A DNA stretch of 64,000 nucleotides from Auricularia sp. M13 (Eukaryota; Basidiomycota; Agaricomycetes; Auriculariales; Auriculariaceae), in NCBI GenBank assembly GCA_037042915.1, contig CM073202.1, forward strand, positions 1,426,001-1,490,000. The letters are read 5' to 3'. The notes below the pieces were generated by a model that was not told the DNA's origin, searched no databases, and saw only the letters and a list, made by a program, of their open reading frames with translations. Position 1 is the first letter of the stretch. Every line of letters starts with the position of its first letter. Both the position numbers and the translations under genes were made by a program. Of this stretch, positions 1 through 9,977 are shown one piece after another.

Positions 1-1
1 A

Positions 2-1508
2 TCAGCAGCACCGCGCGATACCACCAGGACTGCCATAAGGATAACCATGGGAATCGACCGCGGCTTTGACATGGTTCCCCGCCTGTCCCAAGGCGTGCTG
101 GACCGGGACAACTGGTGCGACTTCATCGACTCCATCAACCACCATTACGCAGACGACGACAATGTCGAAGTCAAGCCAAACTACATCGAATTCAAAGCAG
201 GCGAGCATCCCACGCTCCCGGTCGAAGGCCATAAGTTCCTTCGATTCAGCTCGAAGGTTTCTGGTAGTAATGCTCGCCTCACGAACATCGATACCTACAT
301 AGAAACCGTCATGGGAATAGCTCAAGTCTACTTCGGCTCCCGAATCGTTCCCTGGCACGAGGTCAACGATGAACGTGGGCACTACAATTGGTCCGAAGTC
401 CACGAGTCAGTCAGATCCTACGAGCAGGTTCGTGATGCTCCAACATCCTGGAATCTCGATATGTTCTAAACTCACTTTCCCACAGCGAGAGGAGCCCGAG
501 GTCGCTACTAGCATCGCGCACATGCCAATGGGCAGCACCGACCCCGTCCGAGAACTCGATATACCCCTTTTCAAAGTCAAAGACATTCCCGGCAAAGGCA
601 GAGGCCTCGTCGCCCGTTTCAATATCTCCGAGGGCACACGCATCCTCTGCGAGAAGCCCCTTCTCACAGTCCGACACATGCCACCCGACGACCTGCAGCG
701 AGTCCTTGGACCAAAGTTGAAGGCCTTGTCGCGAGTGCAGCAGCAGCAGTTCCTGTCCCTGCACAACAACTTCCCCGGAAAGACGCCATTCGCTGGCATC
801 GTCTTGACCAATGCTTTGCCCTGCGGCTCCGGGTCGCCTGTGGGCGGAGTCTACCCCATGGCGTGTCTCATCAACCACGACTGTCTTCCGAATGCCCACA
901 ACAACTGGAACAGTGACGCGGAGCACGAGACCATCCACGCCGTCCGGCCCATCCGGTGTGGAGAGGAGATCACCATCTCGTACGACCGTGGCGGTCCATC
1001 GCAGGCGCGTCAGGCCTTTCTAGAGCAGGCCTTCGGTTTCCGCTGTTGCTGTCGCCGGTGCTCTCTCCCGCCGACAGAGCTCGAGGCCAGCGACACCCGC
1101 CGACTCCTCATGCAGCGCCTCGACGAGAGCATTGGAAATCCAATGGGCATGGCACGTAGCCCGGAAAAGAGTCTGGCAGACTGCCACGCACTACTTCGCG
1201 TCTTGGAGGACGAGTATGACGGGCATGCGCCAGCACACCTGGCTAGGCTATACTACGACGCCTTCCAAATCTGCATCGCGCATGGTGACCAGGCGCGCGC
1301 AAGCACATTTGCGGAGAGAGCGTACAAAGCTGGGATCACCTGCGAGGGCGAGGATAGCCCTTTGACCAAGCGGGTGAAGGAGTTCGCACTGAAACCGACT
1401 AGTCACAGCAGCTTCAGAGTTTATTCCAGGAAGTGGATTACTGCGAGGGCGCAGATACCGGAAGGTCTTGATACGGCACAGTTCGAGAAGTGGCTTTTTA
1501 GAGAGTGA
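2..1508 (+). CDS. SET-domain protein (SMYD-like lysine methyltransferase candidate), 5' partial
   Basis: The frame is open from the window edge to 427. A 58-nt intron follows (428-485, GT...CACAG, branch site CTAAAC), and the frame resumes at 486 and ends at 1508 in phase 0. The downstream part carries a SET domain: an N-terminal KGRGLVA strand, the NHDCLPNA cofactor-pocket motif, ISYD, and a cysteine-rich post-SET tail (FGFRCCCRRC) that normally holds zinc. Such proteins transfer methyl groups from S-adenosylmethionine to lysines of histones or other proteins. The 140 or so residues before the intron (with IVPWHEVNDERGHYNW) belong to no family I recognise. They could be an N-terminal domain of the same protein or the end of a separate gene, since reading through the intron meets a stop at 467-469. 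If the SET gene stands alone, ATG 522 is the best start. Confidence 0.75.
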
Positions 1509-1660
1509 CCCAGAGGCTGTCGGATTGTATAGCCAAGTGTTTCGGGCTTCGAATGCGCGACATGCACGTGTTACTTCGTCCGAATCTTATGCCGGTTTTT
1601 TACTACTATCCTCGCCCTGTGTGTTTGCAGGAGTGTACGGACCGGTCACCCTCTGCATTG

Positions 1661-2566
1661 ATGTCACCTACGTTGAAGGTTGAGCTACATTACGACATCG
1701 GCTCTCCTAAGAGCTGGATAGCGCTGGAGCTGCTTCTTCGCTATGCGCCTGTCTGGAACCTGCAGCTGGAGCTCTTTCCCGGCTTGCTTGGAGCTGTTTA
1801 CCAGCTGACTGGGAACGTGGCGCCAGCTACCAACCGCTACAAGGCAGCCCATGGCGTGTGTCTAACTCTAGATTGTGCGACCCGCCGACTCACACTCAGG
1901 ACATCCTTTCCTAGCTCATCGATCTCGGCCGCCATTTCGCTGAGAACAAGCGTCAGTAATAGTCCATTCAAACTGTGCCATTCTGCTTGCTGATGAGGCC
2001 ATTAGTACAGGGCAGTGTTCCTGGATTCTTCGGCGGTCCAGAGCACAATTTCCTGCAAGTGGCACGGTTCCTTCGTGCAGTTAAGACGTCCTGCGACCCC
2101 GATACACTTCTGGCTGCAACCCGCGCATTGTTCGTGAGTATCATACGCTTGAGCACCGTTATCCCACCCTGATGCACCTTATGCGCCAGAGACAATGCTG
2201 GACGAAGCACGTCGCGCCGACATCGCCAGAATTTCTCGCCTGCCTGGTACCCAGCATCTTCACTGAGGCGCAGTTCAAGGATTTGATCACCTCTGCCAAT
2301 AGCTCAGGGAATAAAGCTGGCCTCAAACGCGACGCGGAAGCACTGGTCGAGCAACACGGGGCCTTTGGCTTTCCCTGGATCGTTGTGCACATGCCCGATG
2401 GACGCAAGGAATCGTTCTTTGGCGCAGATCGTATGGAACTGATGGCCTTTGTGTGCGTACATTCAGTAAGACTGTATTTCGCACCGATTTTTGACAGTGT
2501 AAACGTAGACTCGGGCCAGAGTACAAATACTCGGGTCCATTTCCCTCTGCACAGAGCAGACTGTGA
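1661..2566 (+). CDS. Glutathione S-transferase kappa / HCCA isomerase-like (DsbA-fold) protein
   Basis: Starts MSPTLKVELHYDIGSPKSW, the first beta strand and substrate-binding turn of kappa-class glutathione transferases (yeast and mammalian relatives read YDxxSPYSW). Later exons carry GFFGGPEHNFLQVARFLRAV (helical insert) and GFPWIVVHMPDGRKESFFG followed by GADRMEL, the C-terminal thioredoxin-fold signature of the family. The last exon ends YKYSGPFP...RL at 2566. At least four introns are needed (near 1856-1914, 1957-2010, 2133-2194 and 2455-2520). Exact borders of the second and third are not certain. The family conjugates glutathione and sits in mitochondria or peroxisomes; no presequence is obvious here. 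The gene lies tail to tail with the GH81 gene, only about 35 bases apart. Confidence 0.8.
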
Positions 2567-2601
2567 CATTGTGCAGCAGACTTATGGGGCACGCACATGC
2601 T

Positions 2602-5086
2602 TCATCCTCTTCGGAACACCTTTTCCGCGTCTGCTGCCAGTGCTCGATAATACGCAAGACTCATGCAGCCGTCCAAATGCTTCATATCGAAGTTATCCGC
2701 GAAGAACCATCGCGCAGCTGTTGTAGGATCCCATGCAATCATGCTCGCGTATAGGACGCCTCGCCAACCACCTTCGATCGAATCCACCCTCCCATCACTG
2801 AACCATGTGGCCCATTCCTCCTTGCACCACTCGGCATCCCGTATGTAAGCAGTGGCGGGCGTCGCGGGCATCATGTGCATTCCATGAATGAACTCGATGT
2901 TGTCGCCAAACCAAGTCGTATGTGCGACCTTCTGCTCAAACGTAATCCCAGCCACACGGTTCTGTGCGAATTGCGCCGGGTGGTTCGGGTTGTCTGACCG
3001 GATGTAGAAGTAGGAGCTGAGGGCGCGTCGTAGGATGGCAAGCATGATGGTGCTCCTTGCTGCCAGCGCAGTTGCACCGGCGACAAAGCCCCAAAGTTGC
3101 GCAGCATATGCAAAGTGCACATCCTCGGATGTCGACTCTTCGTCCTTCCCGTCAACAGACTCGAAAAGCCCTTTGGCCCAGGAATGACCATTGTACCAGT
3201 CGAACGCGCGAGAGACGGGGAAGTACGGGTCTTGTGTTGAAGGGTTGCCAGCGTCACGAATCAGTGATTCCACAAAGGCGCGATTTTCCTTCAGCCAGCT
3301 GTTGTCGCCGTGTTGCGTGTATATTGAAGCGATGATGGCGGCAGCGTGTATCTGCGCGCGTTAGACAGTTTGAATTCTCAGCGGGCAAGCCTTACGAAGT
3401 AGGAGTAGTGGAAGTGGTGGTCATCTGCCAGCAATTAACTGGTTGACATTTACGGCGATGGGTAAACGAACTATAGTATGTTGCGCCGAAATCACCACCG
3501 GGGTCTCCAGTCTCGTATGCGCCAGAGCTCACAACACCTTTCCAGCTGGCTGTCGTATAGAATGAGCAACGATTTTCAAAGACAAAGAGCTGCAGTGACA
3601 TTCGTATACCAATGGCGTCCGTTGTCGGTTGGACGAAAATCGCGCCCAGGCGGCTTGCCACTTGTCCAACGCAGTAGACGTGATGCGCTTGTCGGCATAC
3701 TTGGAGAGGATCTGACATAGCTGAGCATATTTATTCATAGCCTGATCAACCGGGTAAGTCATATAGAGGTATAGGTACTACACTCGACAACTCGCCTTTC
3801 CGCTGAAGTACGTAGACTCCTGATTTGTAGCCGTGTCCATGTCTTGCTCTATCTCATCCATCGCGGCATCCAATATCTTTTCCCTCCTGTCTCCATCTAT
3901 ATTTGGCGAAGCGTCGCGCAGATGTGAAGACGCGAGATGCACGGGAGCCCGATCTTCGACCATCGTCCATGAGCTATTGCAAAGTACAGCGGTAGACGGC
4001 CCCTTGGTAGTAGTCTGTAGCTGAAAGAAACGCTGCAAGCCTTCTAGAGTCTGTGCGCTGAAAGAAGCAACATGATGAGGGAGCGCAAACATTAACAGCG
4101 GGACTGCCAAGCGGTCCCCGCGTTTAAAATGGAACGAGTACTGGCCCGTTGCGCCCTTCAGCGACCCGGCATAGCGAACGTCGACCGCATAGGCGCCAGC
4201 GCAGTCGTCGTACACATCCTCGCATGCAGGCGAGGGGCATTTTGCCAGCTGCACCGTGCCAGAAAAGGGATGGGCTGCCTCGCAATGGTGTGGACGCTGG
4301 AGACTAAGACTGAGCTTGTCGTCGTTGTGTGTGGGAAGAGCATAGAGCAGCCAGATGGTCGCGTCGTTGAATTCAATCCGAAACTTCTGTAGGCCATGCC
4401 GCGCGCTAGAAAGGGAAACAGGAGTGACGCTGCGAAATCCGATGGCAGACTTGAACAGCGGTGTCGACGACGAGTACAGTGCTGTTACGAAGCCCATACC
4501 CTGCACAAGCGGGAAGACGAGATCACAGGCCTCCGAGTAACCAGGAGCACGGAGATGCACGACGACTGAGCCAGCTGCTGCCTTCTCCAGAAACATTGTA
4601 GAGTCGCTATATGATGGACGTCAGACGCGCATCCAACGTCCGCGGTGAATGGCTCGCCCATGGCTTAGTTCTCGAGACGAGAAGATAAAATGTGCTGGAG
4701 CGCGGTTGTTGTAATACCAGTCGATGCGCTCAGCATTGGGATCAGGTCCATAGACTCTGTCCAGTCGTTCTGTGTGCGACACTGCCATCCCAAAGGACTG
4801 GTCATGGGTCTGGACATTTGTGTGGAAGAGGCGATAAGGCTGGCACCACACGCCCTCAGTGCGGCTCCCCAAGAAGAGGTTGGCGTAGAATTTGTTGGTT
4901 TGGATGGGCGTTGACTGGCTCTGAAGCCGTCATCGATTAGCAGCGAGCGCAAGTGCAGGAGCAGAATGTAGGCACCAATCCCGTGCGCCGAACAGGATGA
5001 TAGTGGTGCCTCGGAAAGATATGCGGCGGCTCATCACAAGATATAGGCATGAAGATGTCTTCGCAGTCAGTATCGGATGAGTGCAT
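2602..5086 (-). CDS. Endo-1,3-beta-glucanase, glycoside hydrolase family 81
   Basis: The N-terminal exon reads DIFMPISCDEPPHIFPR...HPV, the next PIQTNKFYANLFLGSRTEGVW, both GH81 beta-sandwich hallmarks. The catalytic region has DPYFPVSRAFDWYNGHSW and GKDEESTSED, containing the family's acidic residues (Asp of FDW; the two Glu four residues apart). NDHHFHYSYF-type residues fall on a short exon near 3,400. The C-terminus (LDGCMSL) is the usual family end. At least five short introns interrupt it, for example about 50 nt just after LVYE near 3,560-3,610. The enzyme cleaves beta-1,3-glucan and acts in wall remodelling, cell separation or autolysis. ATG 5086 (MHSSDTDCEDIF) is the best visible start but shows no signal peptide, so an upstream exon or a non-classical (Eng2-like) location is possible. 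Confidence 0.88.
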
Positions 5087-5323
5087 TTTGAGCAAGGCTG
5101 GACGATGACAACAAAGTATCCGGTGGCTTTGAAACTCAGCTCTCTTGCAGCTCTCATCGCTGAGCGGTGCGATGACTTTTGCATGAGGCGATCGTTTCAT
5201 CGACATTATCGTATACGAGTTTTAGGTAGCAAGCCACACTCGACACCCCACTTGCACGTGCAGGTAGTAGACAGTAATCAAAGCGTACAATGTGTACAGA
5301 GTGGTACAGCCGTTCGTGAAGGA

Positions 5324-6892
5324 TCATGCATCGTCATCTGCATCCTCGAGAATGAAGTTTTGACCGAGTCGCGTAGCGCGGCTCGTCGCTCGATCAACGT
5401 TGAACCGGCCCAAGATGGCATAGGTACAACTTGAGGCACATGAGCGGATCCTCGTACCCGTGCTCTGCTGGTGAGCATGGTGTGGCAAGCATAGCATAAA
5501 TCGCCTGCCGCACTCTCCGTCTCCACTGCACTGGAGCCCGGAGGGTCCAAAGAGCGCATGGCTGTCCGAGATTTCCAGTCTAACACGCCTCGTTGAGCCG
5601 GACTGCCATATAACGATGAGTTTTTCATTGCCGGGATTCCCATAGACGTACCGCTCGCACAGAGCACATAGTTGGCCAGTCTGATCTCGCCGGGGCACGA
5701 CCTTTGCACATGTGCGCGCTACAGCAGACACAGTCGAAGGAAAGTCGCGGTCCAGGCGCGTCATGAAATCTGTGTAGTCTTAGTATGAAGATGGAATAGC
5801 AAGCATAAGTGTGTACCACGCGTAAGGCCCGTAATGCTTTCCAACCCAGGCGGCCGAGCAAAGTGCAAAGGTCGCAGGGATCGCCAATGGACGTATGCCG
5901 CGCATTCCTTCGCACCGACGTCCTGGAGCGGCCGCGCGACGCGTGCAGGAGGGGTCAATGCGAACCCTGCGCCATGCGCGACTCCCGCGATAAGTGTAAC
6001 GGCGAGCGTCGTAAGCTGCGTGCCAAATAGTATGGGACCGCGGGAGGGGCTGCACGCATGATGAGCGCGTGAACTAGTGACTCGATCGCCGTTATTCGTG
6101 CTGACGGCGTGGGCATGGCGTCGAGGTAAGCTCTCAAAGCGTCAGCTGGTGACGATGCCGATGTTGCGGATAGCGTTGGAAGCCCTGGAATTGACGATGA
6201 GACACGCCAATCTTGGATGCCATTACAAGATACGCACTTTCGTCCTCGAGAGAAACTGCGAGCAGCGATGCTCCGTCGCGCGTCTCGAAAGCATCCTCGA
6301 TCCTGACGATGACAAGCTGAACGCCCTTATACGAGCCTACGATCTCGCGTATGTGCTCCGTTCTATCGGAAACCTAGCGATGTCAGCGACGCCCAGATTG
6401 GTGCAGCATAGTCTACTACGCACCCCGTCATACGCTGCGCAAGTCTCCACATAAATCGCAGTTATCGGGTCCCACACAAGCTTGCGTGCGCCCTCGCGTC
6501 TGTACGTCCTCGCGACGAGATCAAGCAGCACGCTCGCGCCCAGGCCGCCGGAAAACGCGACAGTCAGCGGCGGGTCGCCCTCTTCAGTCCGCGGCTTGTA
6601 CGCCTCGCGCGCAGGCATGACTTTGCGAAATTTGTGGTGCACATGCGCGAAGAAGCAGTCTCTTGTTCTCCCAGTCAGCCAGCCGAAAGCGTCGCAATAC
6701 GCAGCCAGAGAACGCACTTGCAGTAGACATAGTGCCGCACGACAATCGCGCCGGGCACATTCTTGCACTTGTTGCACGTCCTGCCGCGGTCGTAGCGCAG
6801 CCTGCCTGAAATGCCGAGTTCAGCTGAGCAGTCCGGAATCCAGATGCAATGGCAATCGCACGCGGCATGACTTCCTCGGGTTTTTCGCACAT
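5324..6892 (-). CDS. CTU2: Cytoplasmic tRNA 2-thiolation protein 2 (CTU2/NCS2)
   Basis: Starts MCEKPEEVMP. A zinc-site exon follows (RTCNKCKNVPGAIVVRHYVY), then RDCFFAHVHHKFRKVM and a degenerate ATP-pyrophosphatase loop, SGGLGASVLLDL. Downstream frames give VARPLQDVGAKECAAY, then FPSTVSAVARTCAKV followed by CALCERYV, then LCYACHTMLTSRARV, and end LGQNFILEDADDDA at 5324. This is the domain order of CTU2, the partner of CTU1/NCS6 in thiolating wobble uridine 34 of cytosolic tRNA Lys, Glu and Gln. The loop lacks the canonical SGGKDS, as is usual for CTU2, which is not the catalytic subunit. Several introns are needed; the clearest starts GTGCGT after YCK near 6,725. UBA4, which feeds sulfur into the same pathway, is about 20 kb away. 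Confidence 0.85.
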
Positions 6893-7283
6893 CGCTAAAA
6901 AAAAGATAAAGCCGCCACCGGAGTAATCCGACTCAGGCATGCAATTGAAAAATAGCACAAGTATCGATAGCGAAGCAATGGGACGAAGAGGCAATGAGAT
7001 ACTTGTGGCGTATGGTGTATACAAGTACAATGTCGAGGATATGGCGGGCACGATGATTAGAACGAACGGGAGTTTACTATGGAGCGCGGCGAGCGGAAGA
7101 CAACTTAAACGAGAGTGAGGCAAAACCAAGAGAGGTCGAGGGCAGTCGGCAAACGAGGGTGCACAGAGCGAGGGAGGTAATAAAGAGTCCGCTGCCAAGT
7201 GGGTAGAGCAAATCAACCAAGAAAAGCAAAAGAAAAGAAAGGGCAATGCAAACACGAGGAACATCGCGAGCAGGGTGGCAGTT

Positions 7284-8447
7284 TCAAGCTTGCTGTTGCT
7301 GCGCAGCGGCGAGCCCGCTCGCGATGCGCTTCATCCGGTCCTTTTCCTCCTCCATGTGCTGCACGAGGAGACCCTCGAGCCGCCGATCCGCAACGTCGCG
7401 CTCGGTGAGCTCCTCCCGCAGGCTCTTTGTCGAGCGTGTTCCGAGACTGACGGCAGACCCGGCTTGCGCGCGCTGCAGCATTTCAAGTCCCTTGTCCTTC
7501 CGATGACCAGGGACGGGCCAGCGGTGGCCCTGCGACGACTCCGACGTGCGCCGCCCCGTGACAACAGGGGCGGGGCTGGTGTCTATGCCACCAGGAGACG
7601 ACGCTTCGGCCATATGGCCGACTGGCGCACGCCATGCCATGCGCGGAGGCATGACTGGAGACGCGTTGACCGACGCCGCGCGCGAGCCTGGACGGGACGG
7701 GAGGCGGTTAGGGTGCTGAGAGCCAAGATGGACGATTTCCTCATCCATATCGGCGTCGCTATCAGTGTCGCTGCTCGATTCCTGACTGAGGAATCTGTCC
7801 TGCACTTCGTCAAAGAATGCAGGGCTCGCGCCGCGAGGCGCGGGGACAGGCGGCGCAGCGAGATGCGGCAGAGGCGGACGCGTCGGTAGGTCCGGCGGCG
7901 GGCCACCCAATGTCGAGCCCGAACGGCGCAAGTTCTGCATCGAGTTGCGCTCACCAAACGTGCTCGAGTACAACGAGTGCGGAGAACCGGGACGCGAACC
8001 AGTCGAGATCGTCAGCGACGGCCGGCCATCTAACGACGGTCGATGATCGAACGAGGTCCGCATGTCGAACGAAGGTCGCTGAAAAGACTCGCGCGTGTCG
8101 AGCGAAGGACGCGACCATCGGTTGTCCGGCGGGGCGTCGTCTGCTATATCCTCGTCCTCCGAATAGTGCGATCCGCTGGTCATGGTTGCTATCGTCGACA
8201 TGGTCGGCAGTGTGACTGGCGCGCGGGTCCCACTCGGGTCTTGCAATACAAATGCAGGCGGGCCCAGTTCCACATGCTCGTGGACATCTTTGAGAACAGG
8301 GGTCGATTGCGCCCGACGCAACTCCATCGTCGTTGAAGACGCTTTGGAGTTACCTCGACTACGACCTGAACTCATGATCGACGGTGCCTTGCGTGGTGGA
8401 GCAGGACTGAGAGCGGTGAATTGAACAGGCGGGGTTTCAGGACGGTA
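7284..8447 (-). pseudogene. 3' half of a retroposon-split gene for a disordered Ser/Pro/Arg-rich protein
   Basis: An open frame of about 388 codons beginning directly after the second copy of the target-site duplication (YEPVYRPETPPVQF) and ending AAQQQQA at 7284. The product is low-complexity, with short repeats around RPSLDTRESF, RPSFDMRTSF and RPSLDGRPSL, an acidic stretch (SSSDTDSDADMDEE) and a charged C-terminal helix (LREELTERDVADRRLEGLL) that may be a coiled coil. No family is recognised. The frame continues into A20 on its 5' side, which would read as poly-lysine, but that tract is the tail of the inserted element and not native coding sequence. With the promoter-proximal half cut off, this half could only be expressed from an internal start such as ATG 8375 (MSSGRSRG) or by read-through. 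Confidence 0.75.
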
Positions 8448-8460
8448 CACGGGCTCGTAG
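8448..8460. repeat. Target-site duplication, copy 2
   Basis: cacgggctcgtag, identical over 13 of 13 bases to 9965-9977. It lies directly next to the poly-A/T tract. A 14th base is ambiguous because it merges with the tail. Confidence 0.9.
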
Positions 8461-9964
8461 TTTTTTTTTTTTTTTTTTTTAAGCCTGTTTAACGTCCTTC
8501 GTGCCGAGCACATGCGGACAGTCCGTTAGGTAGATACAAAAATGGGGGAGATATCAAAATGGAGGGTGAGAATCAATCTGGGCCAGGCCCACATAACCGG
8601 CCGTGCGTGTTCGGAGGCCATGCCTCATGTGCTTGCGACAAGGAGCGAACTCCATGCTTGCAACCTACGCCTGGGCGGTATAAAACCTCGTGAACAAGAC
8701 TGATAATATGAGACGGATGTGTGGCTCGGCCGAGGGTTGGAAGGGGGGGAATGCGACAGGGGAGAAGGAAATAAATCTACGACACCGGATTGGCGGCCTT
8801 TCCTCGAGGACGGTATGGCGACACACGGCAGTAGGCACCTTGAACAATTGCACCTTTAGGAACCAGTTGCGTGGCTGCTTCGGTATCGGAGAGACAGACG
8901 AGCAATGAGCAGTATCTGGGCGATAGCAGCCTCGATGTGCGGAAGAGCTCCTCCTGATCTGTACGGCGGCAAAGTGGTCGAACGAACTGCACTGTGTTGC
9001 GATCGATGCAGCTGGACGAGGATACATCAAGTGCAAGTGCACTGAGTTGTTGGGCAACGGTCTTCTTGTCGGATGAAACGGGAAGTGGGGCAGCGTGAAC
9101 GACAACTTTTGACCAGGTTCCACCAATGTCAAATGTCGGATATGGCTTATTAGCCGGGCCAAAGAGAGAGTCAAGAAGCCCGTGGATAGTACGTCCTTGA
9201 GACACGATTTGTTGAGCGGTGCATGGTGCCTTCGCGTGCAAAACGACTTGGTCGTCACGAGTATAGCTGACAGCAGCGAGAGAGATCCCATCAATACAAG
9301 CGAGAGCCTCGAGAATGCGAGCGGGATGGGGCCGATCACGACCACGAAGGGTGCCAGGGTATCGAACAATAACACGAGTAGCGGGCAGAGTAGTGGGGTC
9401 CGGTGTGCCCGAATCAGGCGGTGTAGCAGTATCAGGGGCAGCGGCGGGTTTATCGGCTGGTGGTTTTTCTTTGGTAGAAGACGGCGGAGCAGAGCTAGTG
9501 GCCGTTTCAATGGGAAAGCGAACTGTACGGACGCGGCGAGCGTGCGGCTGGATGAGCGATGCTGATCGTGCCGGTGGCGGTGTTGATGGCTGTGTAAGCG
9601 CTGGTGGCGGTGTTGGTTGAGCTGACGTGGCACGATGAGCTCGGGCAGCGAGTAGAGCCGTCTGGGCCCATTGACCCAGGGCATGCAGGTCGTAGGCAAG
9701 CTTGGCTAGGCATTCTTCATGGTAGTCGTATACGTCGTGGGCTGTCGCAAGTAGTGTGATGTCGTGAACGGCTTCACAACACTTCGAAACAGATCGGAGG
9801 ATGTCATCGTCGAGAATGGTCGTTTTTTCGAGCGCAGCAAGGCGGTCAGCACGTGAAAGAGCGGTTTTGATGATCCTAGTCCCTGAAACTTTTGTAGTGG
9901 GCAAGCGCGGGGCTGAACGCCCGGGGTCCGGCGGTCGATGGTGGTGGTCGGAGTCAAGCATCCC
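8461..9964 (-). mobile_element. ORF1-only, poly-A-tailed non-LTR retroposon inserted in a coding exon
   Basis: On the minus strand the element begins GGGATG directly after the first duplication copy and ends in an uninterrupted A20 (T20 at 8461-8480 on the plus strand) directly before the second copy. It is about 1.5 kb long and has one reading frame (8777-9961), then about 300 bases of 3' untranslated sequence. A poly-A tail plus a short variable-length duplication is the mark of target-primed reverse transcription by LINE machinery. The encoded protein resembles the ORF1/gag-like proteins of basidiomycete non-LTR elements. No reverse transcriptase or endonuclease frame is present. The identical duplications and pure tail suggest a recent insertion. 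A retrocopy of a cellular mRNA is the alternative reading. Confidence 0.85.
8777..9961 (-). CDS. ORF1/gag-like protein of the inserted retroposon
   Basis: About 394 codons from ATG 9961 (MLDSDHHHRPPD) to the stop at 8777. The N-terminal third has a helical segment (RIIKTALSRADRLAALEK, then LAKLAYDLHALGQWAQTAL), followed by a proline/threonine-rich linker. The C-terminal part (VIVRYPGTLRGRDRPHPARI; WSKVVVHAAPLPV; VQFVRPLCRR; GAYCRVSPYRPR) follows the pattern of nucleic-acid-binding ORF1 proteins of basidiomycete LINE-type elements: a strand, a WxxVVVH block, then a late CRVxxYRPR block. No CCHC zinc knuckle is visible. The frame is uninterrupted and is in frame with the host exon upstream, so as it stands translation from the host start would give a chimera. 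The family assignment is by pattern memory only. Confidence 0.65.
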   Translation of the reverse strand: MLDSDHHHRPPDPGRSAPRLPTTKVSGTRIIKTALSRADRLAALEKTTILDDDILRSVSKCCEAVHDITLLATAHDVYDYHEECLAKLAYDLHALGQWAQTALLAARAHRATSAQPTPPPALTQPSTPPPARSASLIQPHARRVRTVRFPIETATSSAPPSSTKEKPPADKPAAAPDTATPPDSGTPDPTTLPATRVIVRYPGTLRGRDRPHPARILEALACIDGISLAAVSYTRDDQVVLHAKAPCTAQQIVSQGRTIHGLLDSLFGPANKPYPTFDIGGTWSKVVVHAAPLPVSSDKKTVAQQLSALALDVSSSSCIDRNTVQFVRPLCRRTDQEELFRTSRLLSPRYCSLLVCLSDTEAATQLVPKGAIVQGAYCRVSPYRPRGKAANPVS

Positions 9965-9977
9965 CACGGGCTCGTAG
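9965..9977. repeat. Target-site duplication, copy 1
   Basis: cacgggctcgtag, identical to 8448-8460. On the minus strand it encodes YEPV in the host frame at both places. Confidence 0.9.

Noticed and set aside
8461-8513. Poly-lysine N-terminus (KKKKKK) of the 3' half gene
   Set aside because: The lysines come from the retroposon's A20 tail read as codons; native sequence starts after the target-site duplication.
8461-9964. LTR-type element or DNA transposon
   Set aside because: The ends are not repeats of each other and show no terminal inverted repeats. The poly-A tail with a flanking short duplication fits a non-LTR retroposon.
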